Source: Setaria digitata
Taxonomy: Eukaryota; Nematoda; Chromadorea; Rhabditida; Setariidae
Assembly (NCBI GenBank): GCA_003640385.1
Contig: RCAB01000028.1
Location: forward strand, 229,044-293,043
Length of the DNA stretch: 64,000 nucleotides
Reading direction: 5' to 3'
Positions within the stretch are counted from its first letter, which is position 1; each line of letters starts with the position of its first letter. A program made the translations under genes and the position numbers. Of the stretch, positions 11,325-30,246 are shown piece by piece. The notes under the pieces were generated by a model that was not told where the DNA came from, did not search any database, and saw nothing but the letters and a program-made list of their open reading frames with translations.

Positions 11325-14300
11325 TCACTTGGACATCCAACTAGGTGAAAGGAAGCTAAACATGAGGACACTGTCCGTATGAACTGACGGTGAAAATGCG
11401 CTAGGTGACAGAATCTGACCACCCAGAGCCTGCGGGGAGATGATATCCGGACTAAGAATGTAAGGGCTAAGCACTAGAGGACTTAGCAGATATGGATTGA
11501 TAACGTTGGGTGATAACACGTACGGAGAGAGGATGTACGGTGCGCCAACAAGTGGCGTCAATACGTATGGCGAGAGTATGTACGGAGAGATGAGGAAAGG
11601 AAGGAAGACACCAGGCGAGAGCAGGTATGGACCAAGAATGGATGGATTGAGAATCGAAGGACTGAAGATGCTGGGTGACAGAACCACAGGTCCTAGAATA
11701 CTGAGGCCAAAAGTTGGGGAAAACATGAATGGTGCCAAGAGAGTCGGTGTAAACACTGATACTGCTTGACGTTTATTTCGATCCCGCCCCTGATCCTGAA
11801 AAAATCATTTTTAAACTCGATTTCAGATTGATTTTTAAATTAATCTTAATCTTAACTTTTAACAAATAGAAATGAGAAAAATAAGAGAGAGAGAGAAAGA
11901 GATGAAATATTTCTCTGTTAACTTTGATGGCTCCGATTTGTCACTCATAGGTATTTAAATGATCTATCAATTTATTTTGAAACCTTCGCAAACAACCGAT
12001 AGATATTTTTAACTCTAACAACCACTGATACGAAAGGATTGAAATTGGTGCAACTGATCAATTGCGAAATTTCAAACTATAACTTTTAACTTAAGGAGAA
12101 ACTTAGATTCACTGTTTATTTCATACAGCATAGCAGAATGATTCGGTCTAAGTAATTAACAATTAGATGACTTATTTTATGAAGTCTCTCCGAAAGAATA
12201 ATTAGGAATAATTCTGTTCACCTTGGCAGTATATCGCCACTGAGTATTCGTAGGATTAGTAGAGAATGCTTCATTATAAGTTATTTTTTAAAACAATCTC
12301 TTCTGAAAACTTTCTTCCAAATAACATTTTAAAGCGAAATATTTCACTTCTGAACGTATGTGAATTACTGGAGACTACCAACATAAATTCAAACTAGTCA
12401 GAGGGGAACTGTATAAATTGTGTACAGAAATCTAAAGTACATCAACTGAGAATTCATCATCTATTCCCGAAAAGAAATTTCCATCAGATTCAGAAACCAA
12501 ATGGCGTAGTTTGAAAGCAGGATTCGATCCAATCAATGGATCGAGTCGAAGTACCTTTCGTCTTTCGTTCTCAAATTCTCATTTAGCTTAATGAATGCAT
12601 CTCACCTCATTTCCCGAAGAAAAACTCTCGTTGTAAGTGTCAGTTCCATTCTTTGCAATCCGTTCGATGGTTTCCCAGAGTGTTTCTTCCAGTTGCTTTC
12701 GACTGAGTTGTTCGTACTTCTTCAGATCGAAATTCACATCTTCCGCCTTTTGAATCCCTGAAATAACTTCTGTACTTCCTGACATTGTCACCACCGGAAC
12801 GGAAAACTGTTCAAAATTGACACACCGTGCTGGTATAGCACTTCCTTGAGTTGTGGTGCTTCTAGGAAGGTGAAGCCTCTGCTTTTCATATCGTTCCTCT
12901 GTACAGCATTGAAAGATTTTTGCAAATTCTTAAATGCCTCACTGATCTTTTTCGTAGCCTTTAATTAAAAGAAGCAAATTGTGCAAATACTGCTTCAGTT
13001 TCTGGCACAGTAAAACCCGGAAGAGAGAAAAAGTTTACTTAAAAACCTAGAATCTTTAATTTTGCAGGAGTACATATCTGTGATTCTCATCAAGGAGTTT
13101 TTTCATGCTAGTGCCAGATTGCAAAAACTGTCAACCTCAGAAACCATATCCTCCAAGCCTGAAACATTTGTTTCTTTCAGGATGTCTAAAGCCATTTCAA
13201 CGGCAGTACGAGCTCCTGAAACTTCCATTACCATCTCTAACACTGCCTGACGGTCTTTTTCAGTTAAACCACTTTTTTCCAACAACTGAAATCGTTATAT
13301 AAACTTAGAATGATTCATGATAAATGATAGAGATTAAATGATTCTAAGAAAATTATCATTAATTGGCACTGTTGGAATCTTAAAGGCTTAGATTTTAAGA
13401 ATAAGTCAAGAAATTACATATCAAAATCAGAATTTTCTCGAAAAATTTTGCAAAAGATAGCTTTCATTTAAGACAAGTTTTCTAAATTAAGAATGTCTAA
13501 AACTAGAACAACTGAAATAATAGAGATTTGAAAAAAGTGTTAACTTTCGGAAGAGAAGCGATACTGTTCGAACTGTCATCCTTGTAAAATGGCATAATGG
13601 AAGGTGATAAAAAACGCTTTTCGGATTGCATCTGGAAGTGACGAATTCAAGTAAATTTAGGAATGAAGCATGAAAAATCTTCTGAAGTACAGAGAAAAGA
13701 AAAAAAAAAGAACGAACCTTATCAGGCATTAAGGGCATCAGTCGCGGACTCAGAAATCGAAAATTGACTTCATCTTTTTTGGTCTTTTGTTTAATATCGT
13801 TCACAAAATCGAGAACCACTGAGATAAAATTCTTGTATTTTGACTGAAAATAAGTGGCATCACTTCTTTTCCCTACTAAGAATAAAATTCCAAAACTAAT
13901 TTATTGCAAAATCTTCAAGAAATTCAAAACAGTCTAAAGTATTATTGTCTTAAAATGTTCTGAAATGTTTCAAGCATTTTTATACCATTTTCATGTGCTT
14001 TCTCTTGAAAAAGTTTTCAAATAATTATGCAAAGCACCTGAATTTTCGGTCTGGTTGGTTTCTCGTTACCGAGTATAAGGTCGAAAAGTCGTAGATTATA
14101 GACTTTGGTACGGCTCGATCCTAATTCTTGATCCATCTTTCTTTTAAACTCAGTGATATGCTCATATGTTTTTGTCCAATTGCCACTTGCTTCCTTTCCG
14201 CTTAACATAACATTGATAAATTTGGATATCTAAATATATTAGTATTTAAATAACAATAATTTAAAATAACAATAATCTAAGAGGAGTTTAAATAAAATTG

Positions 14301-16203
14301 ATTGAAAAACAAAAGAAATTAAAACTTTATTAAGCATTGTGTGGTTACAGATGGAATATGCTATTTTGAGATTTTTTAATTAATGTTTTAATTAATAATC
14401 TTAATCGCCTATCAGTGAAATGTTTACTTGCTGAATTGGAGTTTTTCTGATATTCAACTCATGGATTGATGGCATTTTGTTGACTTGTTTCACCTAAATA
14501 AAAAAGTAAAAAGCAATTTTTCTTGGAAAAAAGAGTCCAGTTTTTATTTTAATGAATTGATGAAAAGTTCCCAAAAGAAATATTCAACTGAAAAAATTGC
14601 CCAATCTTTTCGAGACTTCGCTTTTCTAGCTGATTTGCAGCTTCTTAGGTCGGTTCACCTAAGAGCAAGCAGTTATCTAAAGAACTGATAAGCTTGTACA
14701 ATCACTCACGTCAACAATCAGATGATCACTTTTAAAAACGTGATTTGCAATAAGTCGATGAACGTCACGACGTCGTCGTCGTCGCTTCCCATCCAGAAAT
14801 CCTAATGGAATGAAATTCTGGTTAAACTTCTCATTCTGCACAAATAAACTGGCAGGCGCAGAGTTGTAGCAGCCACTTTTTTGAGTATTTGCTTCGCAAA
14901 GTTCAGATGATCTCACAGAAAGATTTGTATCCCTGCCCAGTTTTAATTTTCTTCTATCCTCTGTTTCTGACATTTCAGTTGGTCCATGAAGCGAAGAGTT
15001 GGAGAGCTTCAACGATTCTTTAATTTCATTTTCAATTAAATAAGAAATTTGAAAACTTTCGCTTCCACCTGCCAACTGCTTTCTTGACGCTAAATGCAAA
15101 TCTGTTGATTTCCAAGCACTAGGTAGCAGCTTATTTAAAATGATTCCAGACTTCCGCTGGCCAGATACTTTGAAATTTGAAATAGTTTGTGAAGTGTTTG
15201 ATGTGAAGTTTTGACTTTCACTCAAAGTGTCATGTTGCATGGCGAAATTGCTTTCAGATTCAGAGTGAAAAGGATGAGAAATTTCCTCCTTCACATTCAT
15301 TCTGCGGTAGCTTCTGATATTCTCTCTTCTATAACCGTGATTTGTCAAAGACTCCAGCTCTTCCGTGGAATCAGTGGCCGTAATAAAAGCTGGTGTATCA
15401 GTAAGCATAGCATGGTCTTGATTTTGTTCAGAATCTTGGCTAGAATATGCCTTTTGTCTTACTTGTACCAAACATTTGGCACCAGCCGCAAGATCATGCT
15501 CATCTTCAATTTCATCCAAGCACAAAGCTAGGATTTTTTGTTTCTCTGGAATAAAAATCCGCAAATTAAATAGTAATGAAGAAAAATAATCATGCGACAA
15601 CTACAGGTATTTGATGGTTTTTTTTCTAAATACTAGACGGAAATTTGCACTAAGTTTTATCCTTCTAAATTCTAGACTGTAAGGAACACTCGATGCTTAA
15701 ATACAAATGAATTAATAGTTAGAGTAACAGTGCTTTCAGATTCCAACAGCATTTGAGGCTCTGTTAATTTTTCAAATTATCAAGGCTGGGTTATTTCAGT
15801 TAATTCTAATTAAAAAAACTTAATATTTTCTAAACCAGCCTTTACTTAGTTCCTGATACATCTCTTTGCCAATTTGTCCAAATAATGCCCTGATTGCATT
15901 AATGTACCAATTCAAGTGCACATTTTTAGTTGTCTCGAAAGTCTTCTTGTTCATTCTCACTTTGTAGATATTTCTAATGTCACTAGCCATTGGTTTAACA
16001 CTCAGTGCTGAAATTAAAAATGCAGCAATTAATTAGCGATTATCAGCTAAACAAATTCTTCATACTTTTGGCTTGACTTATGGCATAGTCGAATTAAAAG
16101 AAGACTGGTTTGGATGATTCGATCTAATTGATACTGCTATATTTCAGAGTAACATACTTGTTTGAACTGTAACAGTTACCAATAGCCAATATGCGAATTG
16201 CAT
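11325..16203 (-). CDS. MLT-10-like moulting-cycle protein (DUF644 plus proline-rich repeats)
   Basis: Eleven exons: 16158-16203, 15846-16007, 14710-15545, 14428-14493, 14038-14229, 13718-13843, 13545-13631, 13136-13285, 12826-12958, 12606-12757, 11325-11795 (2421 nt, 806 aa). Every phase closes. Residues 1-15 are a signal peptide (MQFAYWLLVTVTVQT). One 836-base exon encodes a long polar region (about residues 70-348) ending near six consecutive arginines (about 322-327). Residues about 349-650 match the DUF644 pattern: RFLSPRLMPLMPD, KRFLSPSIMPFY and AFKNLQKSFNAVQRNDMKSR. The last exon opens with a dibasic RNKR and then carries tandem hydrophobic repeats of the form PY(I/V)LSP to the end. C. 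elegans MLT-10 and relatives combine the same two parts and act in cuticle moulting as secreted proteins. The repeat part is AT-poor compared with its surroundings. Confidence 0.85.
11400..11756 (-). repeat. Coding tandem repeat, LSP-type units
   Basis: Within the last exon of the MLT-10-like gene, units of four to eight codons (PYILSPYV, LSPNVINP and similar) recur with prolines about every four residues. The nucleotide repeats have diverged, so the array is conserved more at protein than at DNA level. Confidence 0.85.
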
Positions 16204-19200
16204 CCCTTCGAGATACACCAAATCTACAACTGGAATAATTACTGATAACATTTGAATCCTTCCCCGAGATATGACCCATAAGGGTTATTAACTTAAAATG
16301 TCATGATATACTGTTAATTTCGCCAAAGCCATTAATTGCTTGCATAAATAGCACATATATTGTGGAAATCAGACTTCGACAGTGCAAAAAGAGTACTTCA
16401 GTTGTGAATAACTAGCGATCTACTAGAATGTATCGATGAAAAAATTTGTAAGAAGTACCTAATGAATAAGTGTCTATACAATAGTGCAGGTAAATAGGTA
16501 AATAGCATTGAGCTCAGTTATTATCCTGAACAACAATTATTGTTTGAGGAAATCGGAGTTTCCCACATTTGATACTAATACATGAAATCTTACTGTAAAG
16601 AAGATACTTCCTCAATTTTTTTGAAGAGTTTTTTTATCGATGCAGTTTGATATCTAACTTTGCTACTTATCAACTTTAAGCCTAACAGAACATTGTTGTT
16701 AATTTCACTGAATGTAAATAATTATCACTTGACTCTTTAAAATAATCTTACTGCAAAGGAGTAAATGATAGCGTTTACAAAACGAATAATCGAATAGCAC
16801 AGCACCAATCACTGATTTTATGCCGTACTATCAATACCACTTTACCGCATTATGACCCTGATAACCCGAATTTTTTATACAGACCCTACAAAATGTAACT
16901 ATTTTACACAACTCCTTCAACCTTCATATTTCTTCTTCTAATTCATTGGTGATCTATTATCATGATGTCTCCTACAAAGCGTCCACTGCCTTCCATCCAT
17001 CCTTCTTTCTCCGACATCTAAGTTGCAGTTTTAATAAATTTTGCAGTAATGAAAATTAAACGAGATGTATCGTGCGAGGCACTTATGAGAATTTCATTGA
17101 ATTTTAAACAAAATCAATTCAATTTTCAGGAAAAGTAGGCCGGGAATTTGCACAATTGGAATAACTAATTTATACTTCATAACTTAATTTATAACTCATA
17201 CTTCATCGAACACCAAATAGAAAATAAAGTATTCAGTGTTTTGGACGAAAGAAGCTTCTATTAATTATAAAATTTTAAAAAGCTATATAAAAATCAAGCA
17301 TGAAATATTATTCCACCACCGAACCTTATTTATTCTTCATCACTCCCTATAACTGAATTTAAAATTTCTAACTCGAAGTTATAATTTGATGAGTGTTTAG
17401 CTGAAATATAACTTACGCTTAATATTATCATGAAATTTATACCACAACTCCTAGCTAACTTCTGATCGAGATAATTGTTTACAATACTTACAATACCACC
17501 AGATATGAATTTTATCATATAATTTTCAAAATCAGGAAGAAAAACACATTCTAATTTATATCTAATTAATCATCAACTGTAAATGACAGCATATTTTCAG
17601 CTCCTGAAAGAATCCATGCACTGTGTAAAAATCCGTTCCAAAGAATTCAGCAACTGCTCTTTCGCCGAGTTCTTCACCAGGGCAAGCAAACACCAATTTT
17701 AGGAATATGTAAGTCATATGAAAAAATTTTTAAAACCAAAAATTGCTTCCTAAACGTATCTCTACAATACAATTCTTTCATCTAAAGCCGCAACACGAAA
17801 GACAACAGTATAAGACTTTCTACTCAAGTAATCGATCCACAACATGAGAACTTCGATGAATTCATCTAAATCTTCTTAATTTCGGATTTTCTTCTCTAAG
17901 TAAGAAAAATAAACTAGAAAACACTAAGGATAATACGTTCCAAGCACTAATAGATTTAAACCGACTTCCCAACCTTATCACCTTCATCAGAAATACTAAA
18001 AGCTTGACCCTAAAATCACTAAAATTAAAATATACGACTCAATACTATGGGTTTGCAAGCGGATTTGTCAGTAACCCATATGCAAGAAAGCACCGCGTGT
18101 TTACGTTACTTGCTAGGCTTAAAACCGAGTTCAAATACCTGTTGTTCAGACTCTAGTTAGCGAGAAGCAAGTTATTCTATTCAGTCGCATATAATTTTCT
18201 TTGCTGACCTCCATAAAACAATCTGATTTTACGAGATACCAAACTACTGAGCGCAATTTCACGCGAAATTGACATCACAGTCCCGGTATGCTAATGCGAT
18301 CGTAACTAAATGATAAGAAACACTCAAGGTAGCTTCTGAAGCATCCAGTTCATTACAACTCATTTCTAGACATATTGGTTTTCGCAATAATTTGTTGTTC
18401 ACTGTTTCTTTAGCAAATGAACACTTAATTTCTGAACAAGAAAAAAAAAACTCCTCCAAACACTTCCAGTTCTTTTCCTTCGTTTCCCGCCTATTTTTTG
18501 TTTATTCCCTCGAAAACACGATATTTCGGACAAGAATAACAAGAACAAGAAGTTTCCATGTTTTATAGATTCTTTAAAACCGAAAGCCAAAATTCACGAC
18601 CGCATCCCTTCTATTCCACTTTCCTGCTCGAGTTCATCGAAAGTACACCACGGGCAAAAAACCCCTAATATTCAATGCAAGCCCTATGCTTCCAAAATAT
18701 TTAATGAACAACTCATGCACAACGACCCAAGTATTTTAAATTATTGCTTCCTTTATTTTTTCTGCAAAACTCTAAAACCATCAACGAAAAGAATAAATTT
18801 AATGACAACTGTAGTTTACAGATACAGAGCATAACTTACATGATCAGTTATCAAATTAGTTATGATCCCTAAAAAGAAAAATTGTTTCGCATAATTCACT
18901 AAAAGAAATTGCAGAAGATTTTCGAAAATTCGTAATATCAACTTACGAATTATGTTTATGAAACTTTAAAACCACATAATAGAACCGACGTTCGGCTCAT
19001 TCCGTAACAAACCCACCCGTAATTTTCAAACAAAATCGGATGCCTACGTTTAAAAAATTAGGAAAAGAAACAAAGAGACTTTCCAAACAGCTCAGTTTTT
19101 ACATACGCTGTAAACAAAACAATGTCAAGTAGAACAAACTCATGGGGAAAACCTCTACAGAGATTGGGAATCTGGAAAATAATTAACGAAAACGGATCAG

Positions 19201-19228
19201 AAGGATAAAGAAGACCTTTCGCATCACT
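16204..19228. other. Intergenic, about 3 kb
   Basis: This is upstream of the MLT-10-like gene and downstream of CDC-48, both on the minus strand. The only structured item I see is one exon-like block on the plus strand near 17601-17710, listed separately. The rest is AT-rich with no supported gene. Confidence 0.4.
17601..17710 (+). other. Orphan exon-like block
   Basis: TATTTTCAG at 17592-17600 is followed by about 110 open bases (ending ..QTPILGI) and then a consensus donor GTAAGTC. The reading frame beginning APERIHAL is open throughout. No partner exon was found on either side, so it may be part of a non-coding transcript, a relic, or chance. Confidence 0.25.
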
Positions 19229-25009
<5,781 letters not shown>

Positions 25010-26720
25010 TACTTTTGTTCTTGTATGAAACCGCTGCTTCGAAAATCAAAATGAATTTCTCTGCCAAAAAAAAAGATGAAAATAGAACAGAATAAATGAA
25101 CTTTCGTATGAAAGACACAACATGGGATATTCTTATACGACAAACGAGTGGTTAAACAAAAAAAGAACAAGTGAATCACGAAAGACAGAAAAGTGGAGAA
25201 ATAATCGATATTTGATAAAATGATAACTTATTCTACTTTTCTATGCAGTAACTTTTCAAAAAGCCCACAACATTCTAAGGAAATCTTTTGCCTAAACCTC
25301 ATATTTGTAAAAAAACAGGTGGAAGAACAAGTTGAATACACAACGAATACAGCTGATTACTTAGCATCATGGTAGGTAGCAGTGTGTGAAATCTTTTTAT
25401 TTCTCACCACAGAACACTTGTTTTATGTTCCTGTGAGTTAACACTGGCACTAATCTCAACTTCTATGCACAACATTACCGACAAACAATCCTAAAATGGT
25501 AAGTCACTGGATTGCTTTTATGACTAACCATATGCTGCACTGTAAAACCTTTTTAGTACTTCCTAAATATAAGTAATAATTATAAGAATACTGGCAACAA
25601 GCCTTCAGCTCTGAATGCTGAACTGTCTAAGCTCAGCTGTTACAAATGAACAACTGAATAGGTGCTCGTTAAAAGCTTCAGAATAAAATGACATTCGATG
25701 TGAGCAGAAACGAATACAATGAAGAGCACTTGCAGTAAGCTTATTTTTGAGGCACAAGTTGTGACTATCGAATTAGAGATGAACATTGAATAACCAACTG
25801 GAAACAAATTTCCGACTCCACAGCCTTTAACCCTTGATATTTAAAATAAAGTAGAGTGGAAAATTCCACTCGATTAAAGAAAAGGGTTAGGCCTACATAG
25901 GCGACCTTTAACCTCCTGCCCCACAAACCGCAAAGCCTCCCCTCCTCCAAAAACTATTCCCTTCTGGAACTTTCTTACGAAATTTAACAATGGGTAGCGT
26001 TAATTGCGTGTTCGGATTACTATGCAAATTTAAGGATCTGTCGGTGGATTTGGACTGACGACAAGTAACAAGACCGCTCTTTGACATTAAGACGCTTCGA
26101 GAAATTGAGTTTTTTGTTAGAGAAACATAAGGAGAGGTAAAGATAGAAGTGGTTCGGCGGTTAGTTTACGAAGATTATCATGAGGACACCTGTCGGGATG
26201 TCTGGTAGTATTCACTGAACAGTTGCTATCAGATTGGTGGCAGTTACCTGCTGAGTGCTTGATGTTTTCAGGAATGAGGGATATCACGTTGACCTGATAT
26301 CATTCATCATCCAATAAGTTTGAAATTTCGTTTTCTGATGGATGCAATAGGTATATGTGAATAAAATGCTGAATCCAAGTGGTCTCAGGTCCGATTTTAA
26401 GAAAGACTAATGGATAAAACTTCACTGATTCGATAGTATCTAAATTCTTTTCTGATATTGGTAGGTTGGTTTATATAGTAAAAATTGTATTTGATAACAG
26501 TCAGGGAAAACAGTGATAAGAATGGACTTCACATGGACTTGCTGTGGAAAGTGTCACCTCCATCTTATTTACTGATATTTAATTAGGTGTATTTGTTTTC
26601 GTATAGTTTTAATTCTGACGTGCTCTGTGCCAAGAAGTTTTGTTAGTTTATGGTTAGGCCATGTCAGATTACACTTTTGTTCAGTCACAGTTACCTGACT
26701 GAATTCCCGCATAGGTCTTC
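25010..26720. other. Intergenic, upstream of CDC-48
   Basis: This should include the CDC-48 promoter and 5' UTR (the first coding exon is only 17 bases, so a 5' UTR intron is possible). No ORF here has support from splice sites or similarity. Confidence 0.4.
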
Positions 26721-26731
26721 TTCCAGGTAAA

Positions 26732-26907
26732 AATATGTCAGAAGATTCACCGAACACAAATAAGCTGTCCTCATTTGATTTGTAAGTTCACGCAGTCACA
26801 TTTTTATTGATAATTCATTCAGGTTACAAACGAATATTCGTAATAATCCTTAATGTTCATTAGTTATGGGATGATAAATTTTTTTTTTAGGACAAGAGGA
26901 AAATAGA
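26732..26907 (+). other. Possible short two-exon ORF, abutting the troponin T 3' end
   Basis: TCTTCTTCCAG ends at 26724, and an ATG at 26735 opens MSEDSPNTNKLSSFD, followed by a good donor (GTAAGTTC, 26782) and an acceptor TTTTTTTTAG at 26883-26890. Joining them in phase gives a 20-residue product ending in TAG about 15 bases before the troponin T stop on the other strand. It could be the first exon of a longer + strand transcript or chance. Confidence 0.25.
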
Positions 26908-26922
26908 CGAACATAATTCGAT

Positions 26923-29900
26923 TCATTTAGCTTTCACTGGTTTTTTAGCCTGAAAAGAAAAGTTTTGAAATAATATTTAGAGAATTTAATGTGTTTCAAA
27001 ACTTTATAGCCCATTTCTTTTTCTGATGATATCTTTCTCATTTACATTTGTAATTTTATGAGTATATGTACTGCAAAAATTTCCTAACCGTTGCTGGCGG
27101 AGCAGCTTTGCCTGGGGCAGCAGATGCTTTCCGATCGGTCTTTTGGGATTTCTCTCCAGCTCCGTCTTCAGCTTCTTTTTCAGGCAAATTTTCTTTATCA
27201 GCTGCAACCGGGGCACCATACTCCTCCTCGACCTCATCTACACCAGGTACAGAGAGAGGAATTGGTTGGACCGGCGGCCTAGCGGCATCACCATCCGCCT
27301 TCACCTGCTCCACGTATTTAGGTGGTTCCAGATTTTTACGGATTTGCTCAAGCTCTTCGTTTTCTCGTCGACCCCATTCCGGTGGCGGACGAGCCGTACC
27401 ATGAGCTATTTTTGGGGGTTTTTTTACTATTGGCTAAAAAAATATGCCAATCAAGCATGCAATTTACAAGACTAAATTCTCATATTTCGAAATAGTACAC
27501 AGTTTTCAGGCTGGCTAGGAATCACTACTGTAAAACGGATTAACCGTGAAAAAAGGAATAATAAAGGGTAGAACAAAACTTAACACGTCCAAGAACTGAA
27601 TAAATCTTATGTAGTATTACTTATGTAGTTCAGTTCTCGAAGTTTTCTTCGGCTAGTTTCAGGTTTATCAGTTCCTTAATCAAAAAAAAAAAAACTCTGC
27701 AACGCAGTTCTATTCAACCTTTGATGAAATAAGACAAAAATGCCACAAAATTATTGTTTTAGTAGATATTATAATTGATATTACGTGTTCATAAAGATCG
27801 CGACGGTCGCCATATGAACGCCGATCAATTTGACGATCGAATTTCGATACCACATTGATTTTTGGCTAAAAGGACTTGTTGAAACTATTTAGCAAGTTCT
27901 GTAATGAATTATTTGCTTTCCACTAGACTAACAAATCATTTGTTTGTTAGTCATTTTGCTTACTCCATAAACATTTCCTAAATGATCCACGCGAACTGTG
28001 AATATCACAAACCGGATGTATGGATGCAGCTGCTTCTTCAGGATCCAATCCTTTTTGCAATGCCTTGTTACGAGCTACCTGACGCTCACGCTCGTGCAAC
28101 TCTTTCAGCTGAAATGCTTTCGCTCAGAAACTTCTTGGATCTAAACTTGCTTACAGGTGATAGATGGGAACGACATACGTCATATTCCTGACGCTCGTGC
28201 CTCTTCTCCAAGTCATACTTTTCCCCTTCCAACTTTACGATCCGTGAGTGCAACTGTTTGATTCGATCCTTCAGGTCATTTGGCAGGAGGTCGGCAATGT
28301 TGCCACCACGACGTTGAATGGCTTCCAGGAATGCTTGCTTTGCTGCTTTCTTTCCTTCATCGCTCATCTCTTGTTTTGCCTTTAAAAGAGTGTCTGAATT
28401 ATTTTTAGACCAATCTATCATCATGCGGGTTGTTTGATGGGAAGCGGAAAGAGATCCGATATCAGTCACTATCAAATGAAAGAAGATGTATATTGTTGAT
28501 AGTTTCATTTCAATCACTTCTACGCTAAATTCATTCAAACAAGCTCACAGCAAGAGTCTTCATCTGATCACCCTTCTCCGTTTTCTGGATCACGAAATTC
28601 TTTCCACCAGCCGTTGTTCCGGCAGCAAATGAGCCGGCCATCAGATTCTGTCTTTTCTTTCTTTCTTCCTCCCGTCGGTGCTTCTCCGCTTCGATGCGTG
28701 CTTTGCTTTCCTCCTGCATTCAAGAAATTTGCAGCCTAGTCAGCCTAGTCATATACATACATTAAGCTCAATCATATTGAACGATTCCAGAAAATGGCTA
28801 ATGTTTTCGACATAGGACAATTTTATGAAGCATGAGAAATCTGTAGTACCCAAAATATGTTTATAATTTGAACAACTACACTTCGAAATGCTGTCTTCAG
28901 AGTTCCGATCAGACCGGCTAGGCATACCGGTCCACCTCAATAATAATAATACCTCTTCTTGTCGTCTCTTTTCTTCATTCTGACGTTGCCTTTCTGCAAA
29001 TTCTCGTTCTTCCTGTTCACGTTGTTGTCTCCTCTGTTCCTGCTTTTCCTTCAGCGTCCGCAGTTCTTCCTCGATTTTCTCTTTTTCAACTCTTCGTCGT
29101 TCCTCGTAATCTTGAATCTTAGCCGCTTCCTCTTCCTGATGCCTCTTTTTGGCAGCCTGAAATCAGGTACCTAGTGTGCTGATAGGAATGTGAAAATTTC
29201 TTCCTAAGCTCCTTTCTACGGAGAAAACCTGGCAAATACATTTTTTCCCAATGAGGTATAATAATTTTTATACAAAAAAAATTGGAATAGAATTAACCAG
29301 CATAGCTTTCTCAGCTTCCGTTTGTTCAGCTGGTGTTTCATCCTTTTCCTGAGGTGGTGCACGTCGTAACCTGAAGCATTCTTTATGATCAACTTCTCCT
29401 CCTCTATGTCCATTGTTCCATGGTTAACTGTTGTGTTTTGCAAGATATTTCATCCTTTGGATAGTTAGCAAATTTTGCAGAAAGCAGTGGAATAAGAGTT
29501 CTTTCTATATATATTGCAAACAACAAAAGATGGCTTGCCTATTACACTTATTTCACTTAGCATCTACTGAAAATCAGACTAATAATACAGTGCACAGTAA
29601 TCATATGATAGCCGTATTAATTATTTTAAGGATAATTTAGAGAATAACTGAACTATAATTTAAGTTAAATCAGTAGGAAAGAATGGTTTAAGTTTTTCAA
29701 AAAAATTAAATTTTTTTTCCTTCTTCAACTGTTTTCATGTTTCTGTTTTCTCGCTCACTTAGAAGATTGCATGAAGTCATATGTTAATTAATAGGTCTTT
29801 TTACGAGCAATATTTCAATTAATTCATTTTGTTTCTGAAATCTATTTTTTGCTTTTCCCCAACTAATTTAGAGAAGGAAAGTTTATTTTAACGTTATTTA

Positions 29901-30246
29901 ACAAAAACTTACTGGAGATTTTAATTGAGAACCAAACTTTTCTTTTATTGAGTTTAATTATCTGGAAAATTAGAGGACAAAAATCTGAGATCCAACTCAC
30001 TGAGGTGTAGCTTCCGTCTTTTCAGCAGGCGGCTCATCATCTGCACGAACTGGTGGTGCTTCTGCTTCAGCAGCTTCTTCTACTTCTTCTTCCTCTACTT
30101 CTTCATCTTCCTCCTCCTCGGTGCTACAATCATTTTCTCAAAGAGTCGAAGCATTCATGAAAATTTGAACAATCAAAATTACAAAAATTCAGATGGCTAA
30201 AATCAGCAGTGAAACAAACTTACATCTCTTCTTCTTCTTCTGCCAT
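26923..30246 (-). CDS. Troponin T
   Basis: Ten exons: 30224-30246, 30001-30123, 29298-29370, 28953-29156, 28549-28713, 28179-28379, 28013-28108, 27785-27865, 27089-27433, 26923-26949 (1338 nt, 445 aa, all phases close). Troponin T anchors the troponin complex to tropomyosin on muscle thin filaments. The N-terminus is highly acidic (MAEEEEEI, then [19 protein letters not shown]). A long charged helix follows ([18 protein letters not shown]), then MAGSF with [44 protein letters not shown] and [19 protein letters not shown], the conserved troponin T coiled-coil region. The C-terminal extension (about 115 residues, one exon, rich in Ala, Pro and Glu) ends KKPVKAK and is longer than in vertebrates. 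Exon 6 uses an AAAG acceptor; a competing TAG acceptor further upstream would break the frame. Confidence 0.95.

Noticed and set aside
11497..11769. 90-codon ORF on the plus strand with regular TYGE/MYGE repeats
   Set aside because: It is the antisense shadow of the MLT-10-like proline repeat; the minus-strand frame joins in phase to ten further exons.
15211..15531. 106-codon plus-strand ORF
   Set aside because: Antisense to the long polar exon of the MLT-10-like gene.
28448..28478. Upstream TAG acceptor for troponin T exon 6
   Set aside because: The longer exon would create an immediate TGA in the joined frame; the AAAG site at 28380 keeps phase and aligns with the conserved AKQEM segment.
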